A stretch of DNA of 64,000 bases from Tulasnella sp. 424 (GCA_019633425.1 WSUB01000190.1:3951-67950); one strand, 5' to 3'; positions 23,856-35,661 are shown, counted from the first letter of the stretch. Numbers and translations are program-made. Notes: generated from the sequence alone by a model not told the origin.

Positions 23856-25044
23856 ATGGCCAGCCACGGTCAGTTGAACTTTTGACCCTTCCCGGAGACT
23901 CGTTCACGACCGTCTCCTTAGAAGATATTGTGTTTACGGGAAGGGACGGATACGAATGCGAGGAGTTCATTCGAGCCATTCATAAGGCGGCATATGCGGA
24001 AGGGAAAATTCGAGACGATGCGTGGATGGCGGATTTAGCCTCGGCTTGCTTTTCAGGGAGGGCACTTCGATACTATCAAATCCTTGAACCAGGAGTACAA
24101 TGTAACTGGAGACTACTTTCCCACGCACTGTTGGCGAAGTACCCTCGGCCGGGCGATGACGAGGATGAGCTACAATCTGGAGGATTGAGGTGGGGGATAA
24201 CGTTTCTTTAATATCAGTATAACTTCGATCTAGTTTACCACTCGATGTGCCATTTCAGAATACTGCAAGCTTCTACAGAGGGACTTAATCCACCACTTCA
24301 AACTCGAACTGGCCGAATCAAGGCAATTGGCGTGGATTCCTCGGACTATGGCTACCTCGCAGATGGAAACATGCTCGGTGCTGGTGGTTCCGCAACCGAG
24401 GCACTCTCCCTATCCTACGTCCCAACCAAAGGGCCCGTTGAGCTGGAGATTACGGTGACCTAACCTTCCCCTCCCCCCTTACGCGCAGCGAAGTCAACAA
24501 TTCATCTTTAGCGTCGGGATGGGAAAAACCAACTATTGGGTGTGCACTGGGACTCTAAGGCTCCGTCTCTGGCAATCGGCTCGCCCGAGTACGCGTAATT
24601 CAACCATCGTTTTACGGAGTCTAACTCTACCAGTTGCAGCTGTGCGAGGCTTGGAGCTTTTAATTATGAGGGCCCGCTTCGATCAAGTACAATCGGCTGG
24701 GGTGGTGTAGGTCAAACTCGTATCTGGAGAGTACTGCCAGACAACACCGTCTGTCCGCACCTGGAAGGCGATGGTTGTGAGTACCTATGCACCGAATCGA
24801 CAGATTGTTTGACGACGGTACTCTTGTGGTTATTAGCCTGTAAGCCGTTGGAATTCTTCGCGATGCGAGGTTCGGGGTCAGGTCGCCATGCCATCGATAT
24901 TGCAGCCGATGCCGGGGTGTTCACGTTCAAGCACGGGCCAGTTGGGTGGAAACTCGTGGTAAGCACCGGTGACATCCTACTGGAACACGACCTTTTGCTT
25001 ATGTGACTTCACTCCAGAAACTCTTGTTCGAGCCTTTAAGCTAG
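23856..25044 (+). pseudogene. GXF gene, cassette 2 first gene, inactivated by a 1-base deletion
   Basis: All seven family exons can be found: MASH spliced to EDIVFTGRDGYECEEFIRAI, the gag-like module (ALRYYQILEPGVQCNW), TGRIKAIGVDSSDYGYLADG, YVPTKGPVELEIT, NQLLGVHWDSKAPSLAIGSP, and the C-terminal KLLFEPLS at 25018-25044. The exon at 24641-24776 is 136 nt, whereas intact paralogues have 137. One T is missing from the TTTT run before AATTATGAG (around 24659-24661). The shifted frame meets TAG within about 20 codons. The first half of the protein is otherwise well preserved, so the lesion looks recent, or is an assembly error in a homopolymer. Confidence 0.72.
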
Positions 25045-25600
25045 ATTGTTCTCGTTCGGCGAAGACACTGGATCGGTCATTCAGGGTTCGGGCCCCGATG
25101 ACCTGAGGCGGCAAACGGGTCTGGACGGCCATAGCTGGCCGTTACATAGGGGAACTAATTTGTAAAGTAATGAGAGCTTGCCTATCAATCATCGGGAGCA
25201 AGGCCACGCGCGACGATTTTAAATCCCCTGAGGAGGCGATACTGCGGAAGGCACTGGAAGCTCACTCCCAAATCACAAGTCAGACTCTTTTCGTATCAAA
25301 ATGTCTGCTCTCCGGAATTTATTCTGCTGAGTAGTGAGAAGGGATTATATGAGACAACCTCTTTCTGACAGTACGACTCCAAGTGGTTCTGAACCTGATG
25401 CTTATCAAATGCTGCGGTGCGAAGCTCGCACGGTTTTCTCGTGATCCACCACCCGGCCAACTCGAACCTTTTCTTGTGTTGTGGTAGGCTCTACTCTCTC
25501 CAACCGTATGATTATGAGCGCTTACTCTATATAACCGTAACTTCGTCATTCATTCAGTGAGAAACGACTTGACCTTCTCTGTATTGAGGTTTCGATTTGA

Positions 25601-26790
25601 ATGACTAGCGGAGGTTAGTAGAACGCTAATCGCGTCCCAAAGACTCATTCATGATCATCTGTTCAGAATATATCGTGTTTCTTGGAAGGGATGGATACGA
25701 ATGCGAGGGATTCATTCGAGCTATTCACAATGTCGCATATGCGGCAGGGAAGATTCGGGACGATGCGTGGATTGCGGATTTAGCCTCGACTTGCTTTTTG
25801 GGGAGAGCACTCAGATACTATGACAGCCTTGATCCAGAGGTCCAATCTGACTGGAGACTACTTCGTCGCGCACTGTTGACAAAATACCCTCCGCCAAACG
25901 ATGACGACGATGAGCTCCTGTCCGAGGGATCAAGGTGAGGACAACCGTATATTGTTTCAAAGATGATCGCCTCTTATCTAATCTATTACGCGATGTGTCG
26001 TTTTAGAACACCGCAGATTGCGCACCTAGGGCTGACACTAGAGCCTCACACAGGACGGATCAAAGTCATCGGTGCAAACTCCTCAGACCTCGGCTACATC
26101 GGAGACGGAAACACTGTCTATATAACAAATGGACTCGGGGCCGGAGCGTCTGCGTCCGATGCATGCACTTTCTGTTACATCCCAGGCAGCAAACTGTTTG
26201 AAATTCAAATTAAGGTGCCGTCTGTTTGATCTTTACGCGGATTAAAGATTACGATTCGCTTGTATAGCGTCCGGGTGACAAGTATCAAGTAGTGGGTGTC
26301 CACTGGAACTCGCCGTCTCCGTCTACGGCGATCGGTTCTGTCAAGTATGCACGTCTCGTTTCTAGTTTTGACGAGTCTCACACTGCTGGTCCTCAGTTTT
26401 GCGGTTCTTACAACTTTTAATTATGAGGGCACGCATCGTTCAAGTACAATGAGCCTGGGCGGACCCGGCTCCACGCGTATATGGAAAGTAATGCCAGACA
26501 ACACGCTCTCCCCTCATTTGGAGGATGGCACCCGTGAGCGCTGATACATTGAATTAATGGAATACTGAACGTTTGACATAGAAATCTAGCTTTGGGTCCT
26601 CCGCTGCAATTCTTTCTGTACCAAACTGGGGACCATCCGCGGCGTGCAATCGATGTTGCCGCTGACCCCGGAGCGTTTATAACAAAGTATGGTGGATGGA
26701 CACTTGTGGTAAGCGTCATGTGCTGACGGTAGCAAATCTACTGATGGCGTTATAACACGACAGAAACTCTTGTTTGAGCCGTTGAATTAG
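25601..26790 (+). CDS. GXF protein, cassette 2 second gene (282 aa)
   Basis: Seven exons sum to 849 nt. A 13-nt exon encodes MTSG and is spliced to EYIVFLGRDGYECEGFIRAI. The gag-like module includes DDAWIADLASTCFLGRALRY and DPEVQSDWRLLRRALLTKYP. Domain X: TGRIKVIGANSSDLGYIGDG, CYIPGSKLFEIQIK, YQVVGVHWNSPSPSTAIGS, TRIWKVMPDNTLSPHLEDGT, LQFFLYQTGDHPRRAIDVAA, GGWTLV and the terminal KLLFEPLN. The usual acceptor of the sixth exon has changed from AG to GG, but an upstream CTAG (exon start 26590) combined with a local 3-base loss keeps the frame. The model is intact but the splice site has been remodelled. Nearest relatives are 21135 and 36223. Confidence 0.8.
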
Positions 26791-27008
26791 ATTGCGCTCG
26801 GTTGGCTGGAGGATCGGTCATAAGGGTACATGGTGTGGGGAACCCGTCGGGGACCTGAGCAAAACATCGGAATCTTGACCATCGACAATACCCATATACT
26901 TGCCTTTCCCTCATGATTTACTCCATGTAATACCTACTTCGATATTAGTTCCTCTTCTTTCTATCACTTGTTGGTCGCTCTATAGTGTGCACATTTTTGT
27001 AGAGCAGG

Positions 27009-27830
27009 ATGTCTGCAGTTGAGGAGATTGTGTATGACGAAGGGAAAGGACAGTGTGAGCTCTTGATTCGCCTAGTTCGAAAAGTTGCATGTTCTCAAGG
27101 AAAGACTGACGATTCGAAGTGGATAGCGATGTTTACGTCGACATGCTTTGAAGCAAAAGCTCTCCGATGGTACTTAACACTTTGACTCTGTCATAAAAGC
27201 ATACTGGACCCTTGCGAAGCCGGCACTCTTGACCGAGTTCCCTCGACACTTGACCCCGCCATGAAAGGAGACTGGAACTTATGGAGCCGGCCAACTTTCT
27301 GGCTTAGTCTTGACTACTCAAGTCCATCCAGGGGAAGTTCCATTTGTTGAACAGAAGTAAGTTGACATTGTCTCTCTATTCCCAGGCTGTGAGCCGTCTC
27401 AGCGCGCATGCTTTGACTCGTAGGTCAAGCATTCCTACTCCTGCTGTTGCGGCTCCGCCTCTGCCGTCAGTAGGGGAGTCTTTGCCGCCTTCTTCTCCGG
27501 CAATATACGACCATTATCTCCGTCTGCCACCCCACTGGCCTCTTCTCCCTTCGAGGGACCCCCCCTTTCTCCTGAATCTTTGTTCCAAGGCAAACCGGGA
27601 ACTCCCCCCACCCTACACCACGTAGCAGTAACTCTTCTTTACCTTTCAAACTGGAAGCAGACTCCGTCCTCCTCCTCGTCATCCATCAACTAGAGCATCA
27701 TCGTCTTTCAAGCCCAGCGGCCCCGGTCCCTCTTAAGGGCTCATACTGTATATCCCACAAACGATGTCGCCAGGCCCCTCCACTCCCGTCGAAATATCTC
27801 GTTGACTCTCAGCAATAATAATGAAGAAAG
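27009..27830 (+). pseudogene. GXF type-3 pseudogene (gag-like module and Pro-rich linker only)
   Basis: It starts MSAVEEIVYDEGKGQCELL and follows the gag-like module of 37645 to ALRWYLTL, where TGA interrupts. Part of the following sequence is a repeated, rearranged copy of the same exon (two versions of the segment encoding the conserved end of the module around 27180-27290). A remnant of the Pro-rich linker follows at about 27420-27800 with frameshifts. Domain X is absent. From 27831 to the retrotransposon at 28275 only array-spacer sequence is seen. Confidence 0.75.
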
Positions 27831-28269
27831 TAATGTCCCGAGACCCACTGGGATGAGGAAATCTGTCGTCCTCTCTTACTGCATCTCACGATGTAGTAAG
27901 CCGGGCCAGAGATGCTTTGCGAGGGGAATGATTTGGCAAGTTACGATTCTAGCAAATTCCCAGCAATCAAAACTTCGAAATGGGCATAATCGAAAACCCA
28001 ATTTACAAGGCAGTGATCCCCGCCAACTCCTTAATTAGTAAAGTAACGCCGCTGACGTGCAAAGACTCTAAGTTCGATTGAGGCTGCTTCGGAATATCAC
28101 TTCACAATCAAAAGTCTGAATCCATTGAAACAAAAGAATCCATTTGTCCTCATTTACCCGTTTGCTGAGTAGTGAGGAAGGATTCAGCTGGACAACCTCT
28201 TCTGTAGTGAGGTTGCACCCCAGGACAAATAACTATGGCGTGAGACATCATCTTACGGTTACTTAGGCT

Positions 28270-28274
28270 CCTGG
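28270..28274. repeat. Target-site duplication, left (CCTGG)
   Basis: CCTGG directly before the 5' LTR matches CCTGG at 34311-34315 directly after the 3' LTR. A 5-bp duplication is usual for Ty3/gypsy elements. Confidence 0.85.
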
Positions 28275-28626
28275 TGTGATGACCCCGTCCTCACATCTTA
28301 TCTCACTACCACCTTCATTTCATTATCTTATCGGAATATTCTACGAGATTCCATAACGTTCCATCCACTTGCTTACGTGTCGCCTCCACCAAGCATGTCA
28401 TTCTGTCGTTCGTTGCCTCATGTTGATACACATTCGTTAGTCATCACCTCCACTCTGTACAGTATATTAGTTCGATGGAATGAGGAGAGTTGTTCCTCAT
28501 TCCGCCTCTTGTCTACTCCTTAGTATCAGCATCTCTTCCACCTCTTGACTCTTGATTATTGCCATTGACACCATCGACCTCGAAAGCGCCTCGCCTGACT
28601 CCTTGTCTATTGCCTCGACTCTGAAA
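28275..28626 (+). repeat. 5' LTR (352 bp)
   Basis: Begins TGTGATGACC. The last bases are AA where the 3' LTR has CA, so the canonical end is mutated. The sequence directly after it (TTAGGCAGAATCC) does not let me name a primer tRNA. Confidence 0.92.
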
Positions 28627-28663
28627 TTAGGCAGAATCCCTTAACAGGCGACTCGCTTTTTGT

Positions 28664-29281
28664 ATGCCCAAGTACCAAGCAGAACTCATCGATTACGAAG
28701 AAGCATTCCCAGAAATCCAAGAAGTCCACGCACCTCGACAACACCAGAAAGCCAAGCGAACAGGAACCCTCGCAAGAATCAATAACCTCATAGCAATCGC
28801 ACAAGAATTCAACGTCCAATTCACCCTTGATATCTCAACCCCATTCGAATTCGAAACCAAGAAACTCGTCGTCATCTTCCCAAAAGCCTACATCAATCAA
28901 GAAGAAAGACTCCTCGTAATACCTTATCAACCCACCGAAATTCAATTACGACTAGCCTATCAGATCCTCCCCATTGACCTATTCATCTTTGCACGACCAT
29001 GTCCCAGCACCAAGGAGAAGGAAACCAGCCGACGCAACCTATCCAGGAACCACTTCCACTGCAGCCCCCTACCAATCCCGAAAACTTCGCACCGGAACCT
29101 TCAGTCGTCTTCCAACAACCCGTACCCAGATTCCCATTCACTACCAACTTCGGACAAATACAGAATTCGAGAGCACCATCAGTCGACTCGGTCGCTGAGG
29201 AGATCCAAGGCATTACTCTCCAAACTCCAAAGACGCCACCAAGACAACTGCCAACACGACAAGCACCATCACCAGATCTAA
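28664..29281 (+). CDS. Possible extra open reading frame upstream of and overlapping gag
   Basis: A 205-codon frame begins 38 bp after the 5' LTR and runs 283 bp into gag in a different frame. Its first roughly 105 residues, before the overlap, have ordinary protein composition (MPKYQAELIDYEEAFPEIQE at the start). The overlapping remainder looks like a shadow of gag. It could be a leader protein of the element, an extended Gag N-terminus separated by a frameshift, or chance. No recognisable domain. Confidence 0.35.
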   Translation: MPKYQAELIDYEEAFPEIQEVHAPRQHQKAKRTGTLARINNLIAIAQEFNVQFTLDISTPFEFETKKLVVIFPKAYINQEERLLVIPYQPTEIQLRLAYQILPIDLFIFARPCPSTKEKETSRRNLSRNHFHCSPLPIPKTSHRNLQSSSNNPYPDSHSLPTSDKYRIREHHQSTRSLRRSKALLSKLQRRHQDNCQHDKHHHQI

Positions 29282-30321
29282 ACGACCCCGACGTGCAAAC
29301 GGCAGTAAAAGCATTCGAAGCAATGGGAGTAACCAATCGAAAGCCAAAGATCAAGGTCAGGGAACCAGAAACGTATGATGGCAAGAAACGAGGACTACCA
29401 GCGGATCAATTCATCGAAAGCTGCAAATTATACTTCCTGGTCAAGAACGAGGAATTTGCCGAAGAAAGAATGAAGATAGTATTCGCCATTTCATATCTCA
29501 CGGACACCGCCAAGACATGGGCTAGCCCCATCCTATGAGACATTTTGGGCAGGCAGAAGAAGAGAGAGTCGAGGAAGTGGGAGTCATTCGAAGAAGAATT
29601 CGTCAAAGCTTTCGGGGACCCAGATAAAGAAGCCGCTGCCATTCGGGAACTAGAAGCCCTCATCGCCAAAGGACAAAAAGGACCGGCCACGCATTATGCC
29701 TCGGACTTCAGGAGAATCACAATGGAAATCGACTGGGACGAAAGCACGTTCATTCACTACTACCGACGGGGGCTCAAAGACGAAGTCAAGGACGCATTGG
29801 TATATCATCCGATTCCAACCAGCCTCGAAGTCCTCATCAACCTCAGCATCAGACTGGATGAGCAAATCTGGGAGAGAAAGCAAGAAAAATCCAATGACCA
29901 TCAAGGCCGCCCTCCTCCACAACCTCAACCAAGGCAGTCAAATAACCCATTCATCCCTCCTCCTCAGCAATATCAACCAATGCCACAGCAATTCCAACCT
30001 GCACCGCAACAAATCATCAGGGCAAATCCGAACCAGCAAGCCCCCAACGCCTTCAATCATACCCAACCAGTCCCTATTCACATCGATGCAAACAAGAGAG
30101 GACCGGTTTCCGCAGATGAAAAGGCAAAACGGAAGTTAGAGGGAAGATGCTACTATTGTGGGCAAGCCGGGCATAGGGCAAGCGACCATAACCTTCCCCC
30201 TAGACCTCGCCAAGGAGTTGTGGATACCACTATTGCCGCCACGGAACAACCTCTCTTCATTCCCCAGTCCAATAATCCCTTCGGGTCCCGCACAACGCAG
30301 GGTTTTCCACCCAGCGCGTGA
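28999..30321 (+). pseudogene. gag: Gag of the Ty3/gypsy element (one in-frame stop)
   Basis: Gag forms the virus-like particle of the element. The frame has a Pro/Gln-rich N-terminus (MSQHQGEGNQPTQPI), a capsid-type region (WESFEEEFVKAFGDPDKE, then HYASDFRRI and YRRGLKDEVKDAL), and a zinc knuckle, CYYCGQAGHRASDH. The last metal ligand is His instead of the usual Cys. A TGA at 29536 splits the frame within the capsid region (after WASPIL). The Gag stop TGA at 30319-30321 overlaps the first ATG of the pol frame as TGATG. The start at 28999 is the first ATG in frame; a longer N-terminus cannot be excluded. Confidence 0.85.
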
Positions 30322-33300
30322 TGACTGTGCCATCCCGCGCTCCCGTCCTTCGTCGTCTTCTAGGTACCAACCATGTTATTAATGCGAATTATGAAAATCG
30401 TATGAATATGCACCCTACGTCGCACTTAATTGTACCTGCAAAGATAGAAGTCGGACCAGTCACAGCATTTCCCACCGCAATGATCGATTCGGGAGCAACC
30501 TCAGAATTTATCAATAAACAATTCGTCGAAGAAAACCAAATACCGACGAAACCCAAAGAATTCCCATTACGACCAGTTGCTATCGACGGGCATTCATTAG
30601 GAGTTATCGATCAGGAGGTACAAGGAAAGATTCAAGTAGGACCACATTCCGAAGAAATCACCCTGGACGTCGCAAACATTGGGAAGCACCCAGTAATTTT
30701 AGGAGCCCCTTGGTTGTATCGCCACAATCCACAAGTAGACTGGAGGACCTGATGAGTAACATTCGACGACGTGTATTGCTCAGAGAATTGCCTAGAGACG
30801 CCAGCAGACGTATTCGGGAAACGAAACGGGCAGCCAGATCAAAGACCAATACCCCCTGTCATCGACGAATCGATAATCGCAGGCACTAGCATCTCAGCAA
30901 AGATTGCAGCGGAACATGCACCAAAAGAACTCCCGATCGAAGAAGCAGTACCAATAGAACTCCACGAATTCCTGGACGTATTCAAGGAAGTAAAAGACGA
31001 TCATGCCGTTCCCCCGCATCGACCCTATGATTGCAAGATCGAATTCAAATCAGGGACGGAATTACCCAAACCGGCAGGACTATACCAAGGATCTGCGGAG
31101 GACAATGAGGACTTAAAAAAATGGGTTACGGAAATGTTGCAAAAGGGATTTATTCGGACTTCAAACTCCCCAGTGGCATCAGCATGCTTCTTTGTCGGGA
31201 AAAAGGACGGAAAGAAGCGATTGGTCATCGACTATCGCAAAATCAACGATATCACCGTTCCTGACCGATATCCCATTCCATTGGCAACAGAATTGATCGA
31301 ACGATTGACAGGGAAAGAATGGTTCACGAACCTCGACCTCCGATCCGGTTACCATTTGATCTGAATAGCAGAAGGTGATGAATGGAAAACGGCATTCCGA
31401 ACCAGATTTGGACTATTCGAATGGACTGTGATGCCTTTCGGTCTTTGCAACGCCCCAGCAGTTTTCCAACGATTCATTAACCATGTCCTTCATGATCTCC
31501 TCGACATCTCCGTACTGAACTACCTGGACGATACAATGCCAGCGACGAAGACAAGAGAAGAAAATGTCAAAGTAACGAAGGAAGTGCTACGACGATTCAG
31601 AAAACATCACCTACGCTGCAATGCAAAGAAATGCAAGTTCTTCGTCACCGAAACGGAATATCTCGGACTATGGGTGAACAAGGAGGGTATATCGATGGAC
31701 AAATATAAGGTCGACGCAATCAAGGAGTGGCCCATTCCAACTAACATCAAGGATATCCAAACATTCCTGGGTTTCGCGAACTTTTACCAACGGTTCATCC
31801 AAGACTTTTCCAAAATCGCCAGCCCTATCACAAATCTCCCGTGAAAAGACGTCAAATGGAATTGGTCGCACGACTGTCAGAAGGCTTTCGATCTCTTAAA
31901 GAAAAGGTTCACAACAGCCCCAGTACTTCGCCATCATGATCCGGATAAACCATCAATACTCGAAACGGACGCGTCGGGCTATGCTTACGGAGCCGTGCTA
32001 TCACAAAAGGCCGAAGACGGAAAGCTCCATCCAAACGCGTTCATGTCAAAATCGATGACGGAGACAGAAAGAAGATACGATATTTACGACAAGGAAATGT
32101 TGGCTATCGTCCGAGCCCTACAGTACTGGCAACACTATCTTAAAGGAGCCAAGTACCGAACTCGAATCAAAACCGATCACAAGAATCTTCAATGGTTCAT
32201 GAAGACGCAAACATTGAACGCAAGACAACATCGCTGGCTTCAAGAATTGGCGGATTATGATTTTGAGATCGAATACCGTCCAGGAGACAAAAGTGGAAAA
32301 CCAGACGCCCTTTCACGTCATCCAGATCACCGTCCTGAAGGGGGGGCAGAAGAACCGTCCCTGACGTTTCTACCTCCGTCAAGAATAGTAGAAGTTGATG
32401 CCAACAATGACGAAGAAGAAATATTACTTGCGTCAGATGAAGAAATCGTGCAATGGATTGAGAAGGAGTTGGGAAAAGATGCGACAATTAAAGCAGTACT
32501 GGCATACCTGAACGGCGATCCAGACTCCGCACCAGCAAGTGTACGAAGAGAAATGGCAGACTGGGCAATAGAAGACGGACTATTACGGCACAAAGGAAGA
32601 ATATACGTCCCCGGCAATGACGACATCAAGCGATCGTTACTACAGCTATATCACGATGCAATTATCGCTGGGCACCCAGGGCAAGCGAAGACATTGGAAC
32701 TTTTGACGAGAGGATACTACTGGCCATCGATGAAACAGTTCGTCAATCGCTACGTCGAAGCCTGCGACACCTGCCAATGCAATAAACCCCATAACGTCAA
32801 ACCAGCAGGGCTCCTAAAACCTCTAGCAGTTCCAGAAGGACCATGGCAAGATGTATCGTACAACTTCATAACCAAACTCCCCGTCACCAAATCTGGCAAT
32901 GACACGATTCTCGCTGTGGTGGACCGTCTATCGAAAGAAGCTCACTTCGTAGCCACACAGGAACTAGGATTGGATGCGCAGAAGACGTCGGAACTATTCA
33001 TTGCAAACGTGTGGAAGTACGACGGCCTACCAACTCGTACAGTGTCAGATCGAGGTCCCCAGTTCAACGCACCATTCCTTAGAGCACTATATAACGGACT
33101 CGGTGTCAAACCCATGTTTTCTACAGCCTATCACCCACAAACAGACGGGCAAATGGAAAGAGTCAATCAAAACATCGAAGGGTTCCTGAGGATCTATTGC
33201 AACCATCGGCAGGACGATTGGGACGAACTGTTGCCATTCGTGGAGTTTTCGTACAACAATTCGGTGCATTTGACAATGGGAGAAACGCCATTCATGGCAG

Positions 33301-33947
33301 CACAAGGATATAACCCGACTTTCACGAACTTGCCGTCTCGAGCCCAAGCAAACCCGGCTGCCAAGGAAAGATTGGACAGGATCCATGACGTACAGGAAGA
33401 AATCAAAGCATCCATGGCACTGGCACAGGAAAAGCAAAAGGAGTTCTACGATAGGCATCGGCAAAAAGAACCAGAATATGCCATAGGAGAAAAAGTTTGG
33501 TTGGAGGCCAAGAATATCAATATCAACAGACCGTCGACCAAGCTAGCAGCGAAAAGGCTTGGACTGTTCCCCAACGAGGCCAAAATATCAACACATGCGT
33601 ACCGACTCACTCTGCCATCTACCATGAAGATCCATCCTGTCTTCCACGTCACACTCCTCACTCCCCACGTTATTGACACCATTCCAGGACGCACGCAACC
33701 TCCACCACCCCCAGTCGTAGTGGACGATCAAGAAGAATGGGAAGTAGAGAAAATCCTTAACTCTCGTACTTACTACCGACGACTGCAGTACCTTGTCAAA
33801 TGGAAAGGATTTGGGGATGAAGGAAATACTTGGGAAAATGCGGAGAACCTTGAACATTCTCCGGAGCTGGTACAGAAATTTCATCAACAATTCCTGAATG
33901 CTCCAAGTGCTACACCTCAACGCCAATCGTCTCGGCTCCACCCTTAA
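30321..33947 (+). pseudogene. pol: Pol of the Ty3/gypsy element: PR-RT-RNaseH-IN-chromodomain, four in-frame TGA codons
   Basis: Aspartic protease active site DSGA at about 30487. Reverse transcriptase with KDGKKRLVIDYRKIND, MPFGLCNAPAVFQRF and YLDD. RNase H with LETDASGYAYGAVLS. Integrase with an HHCC-type segment (GHPGQAKT ... CDTCQ) and the DDE residues in VVDRLSKE, VSDRGPQF and QMERVNQ. A C-terminal chromodomain (VEKILNSR, YLVKWKGF, NTWEN) marks it as a chromovirus. Stops at 30750, 30753, 31362 and 31842 are all TGA; at 31362 the family expects Arg (R in the motif preceding IAEGDEWKTAF). Otherwise the frame is continuous to TAA at 33945. Chromodomains of this group target integration to particular chromatin. 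Confidence 0.92.
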
Positions 33948-33958
33948 GGAGGGGCAAC

Positions 33959-34310
33959 TGTGATGACCCCGTCCTCACATCTTATCTCACTACCACCTTC
34001 ATTTCATTATCTTATCGGAATATTCTACGAGATTCCATAACGTTCCATCCACTCGCTTACGTGTTGCCTCCACCAAGCACGTCATTCTGTCGTTCGTTGC
34101 CTCATGTTGATACACATTCGTTAGTCATCACCTCCACTCTGTACAGTATATTAGTTCGACGGAATGAGGAGAGTTGTTCCTCATTCCGCCTCTTGTCTAC
34201 TCCTTAGTATCAGCATCTCTTCCACCTCTTGACTCTTGATCATTGCCATTGACACCATCGACCTTGAAAGCGCCTCGCCTGACTCCTCGTCTATTGCCTC
34301 GACTCTGACA
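33959..34310 (+). repeat. 3' LTR (352 bp)
   Basis: Starts TGTGATGACC and ends CTGACA, followed by the CCTGG target duplication at 34311-34315. Confidence 0.93.
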
Positions 34311-34463
34311 CCTGGGACGTCAATCCCCTAGCCCAAGCCAAACCTTTTCTCGGTAGTGGTAGGCTCTATCCTGTTCAAGATGCATGGATATGGGTGCTTA
34401 TACTACCTGACTATAAACCCTTGATTTGGTAGGGAGTGCTTGTCTTTCTGTGTTCCAGATTGA

Positions 34464-35661
34464 ATGTCCAGTGAAGGCGAGTTGAACCGATGGTATATCC
34501 GGCAGCTTGTTCATGACTGCCCCTATGAAAGATCTTGCGTTCACGAGAAGGGATGGATACAAATGCGAGGAGTTCATTCAAGCTATCCGCAAGGTGGCAT
34601 ATGCGGCAGGAAAGATTCGGGACGATGCGTGGACGGCAGATTTTGCCTCCACTTGCTTCTCAGGGAGAGCACTCAGATACTATGAGAGTCTTGAGCTAGA
34701 GGTTCAATGTGATTGGAGATTACTTCATCACGCACTGCTGACAAAGTACCCTCGACCGGACGATGACAAGGATGAGCTACAGTTTGGGGGATCGAGGTAT
34801 GAAACAACATTTGTTTAACCTCATCCCATCCAGTTCATCACTAGCTGGGCCATCCATTTTAGTATACCGCAGCCTTCTGTTTTGGCGGCAAGGATCATGC
34901 CGCCTCGGGCCTGCACAGGTCGGATTAAAGTCATCGGCGCAAACTCCGCAAACTTTGGCTACATTGGATATGAAAATACCATCATCGCAACCAGACTTGG
35001 TGCTGGGGCTTCTGCAACCGAGGCACTCTTCATATGTTACACCCCAGCCAAAGGACCCTTTGAGCTTCAGATTACGGTAGCCTAGGCTTTCCCCCCTTAA
35101 GTGGGACAAAAATAACAGTTCCCATCTAGCGTCAGGATGAAAAGCATCAAGTATTGGGTATGCACTGGGATTCCTCAGCTCCAACTCTCGCAGTCGGCTT
35201 GCCCAAGTATGCATAGCTCATCCCTGGTTTGCGAAGTCTAACTCTATTGGCTGCAGCTACGTGGCACTTGCGGCTTTTAACTATGAGGGCTCGTTCTGAT
35301 CAAGTACAATCCGTCGTAATGGTCTGGGTCACACTCATATCTGGAAAATAATGGCAGACAACACTGTCTGTCTGCACATGAAAACGATGTTGGTGAGTAC
35401 TTCTAGACCGAATTAACAAGTTGCTTGATGGCGGTATTCTGACAGTCAGTAGCTTATAAGCTGTTACAGCTCTTTGTGCTTCCAAGCTCGGAGAAGTCGT
35501 GTTATCTCATTGATGTTGCAGCTGATGCTGGGGCGTTCATGATGAAGTATAATCCAAGTGGATGGAAACTTGTGGTAAGGGTCAGTCATCTACTCATCGT
35601 ACATAATTTTCTGATCGGGCTACTTTTACAACAGAGACTCTTGTTCGAGCCGTCAAGCTAG
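34464..35661 (+). pseudogene. GXF gene, cassette 3 first gene (nonsense and frameshift)
   Basis: The family exons are present. MSSE precedes an intron with a GC donor; then come DLAFTRRDGYKCEEFIQAIR, the gag-like module (ALRYYESLELEVQCDW), TGRIKVIGANSANFGYIGYE, CYTPAKGPFELQIT, HQVLGMHWDSSAPTLAVG, and a last exon RLLFEPSS ending at 35661. In the exon near 35270-35400 the Arg codon CGA of paralogues reads TGA (at about 35299). A further 1-nt loss lies in the segment corresponding to HMEGD. Both lesions remove the C-terminal half of domain X. The start lies about 150 bp beyond the retrotransposon, so the insertion may have removed its promoter. Confidence 0.8.

Larger units (their letters stand above)
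23856..27830 (+). repeat. GXF cassette, copy 2
   Basis: Order type-1 (23856, broken), type-2 (25601, intact), type-3 (27009, broken). The spacers 25045-25600 and 26791-27008 resemble those of the other cassettes and hold no other gene. Confidence 0.72.
28275..34310 (+). mobile_element. Ty3/gypsy chromovirus-like LTR retrotransposon, full length, inactivated (6036 bp)
   Basis: Two 352-bp LTRs, a 5-bp target duplication (CCTGG), and gag and pol in the order protease, reverse transcriptase, RNase H, integrase, chromodomain. Gag and pol together carry five in-frame TGA codons (29536, 30750, 30753, 31362, 31842), each consistent with CGA changed to TGA. The LTRs differ at 8 of 352 positions, 6 of which are CpG versus TpG. 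A purine-rich tract (AAGGAGGGG) precedes the 3' LTR. It inserted in the spacer between GXF cassettes 2 and 3, about 150 bp upstream of the start of the next GXF copy. Confidence 0.95.

Noticed and set aside
23856..25044. First read as an intact GXF gene
   Set aside because: Exon lengths do not sum to a multiple of three; the 24641-24776 exon is 1 nt short and runs into a stop, so it is listed as a pseudogene.
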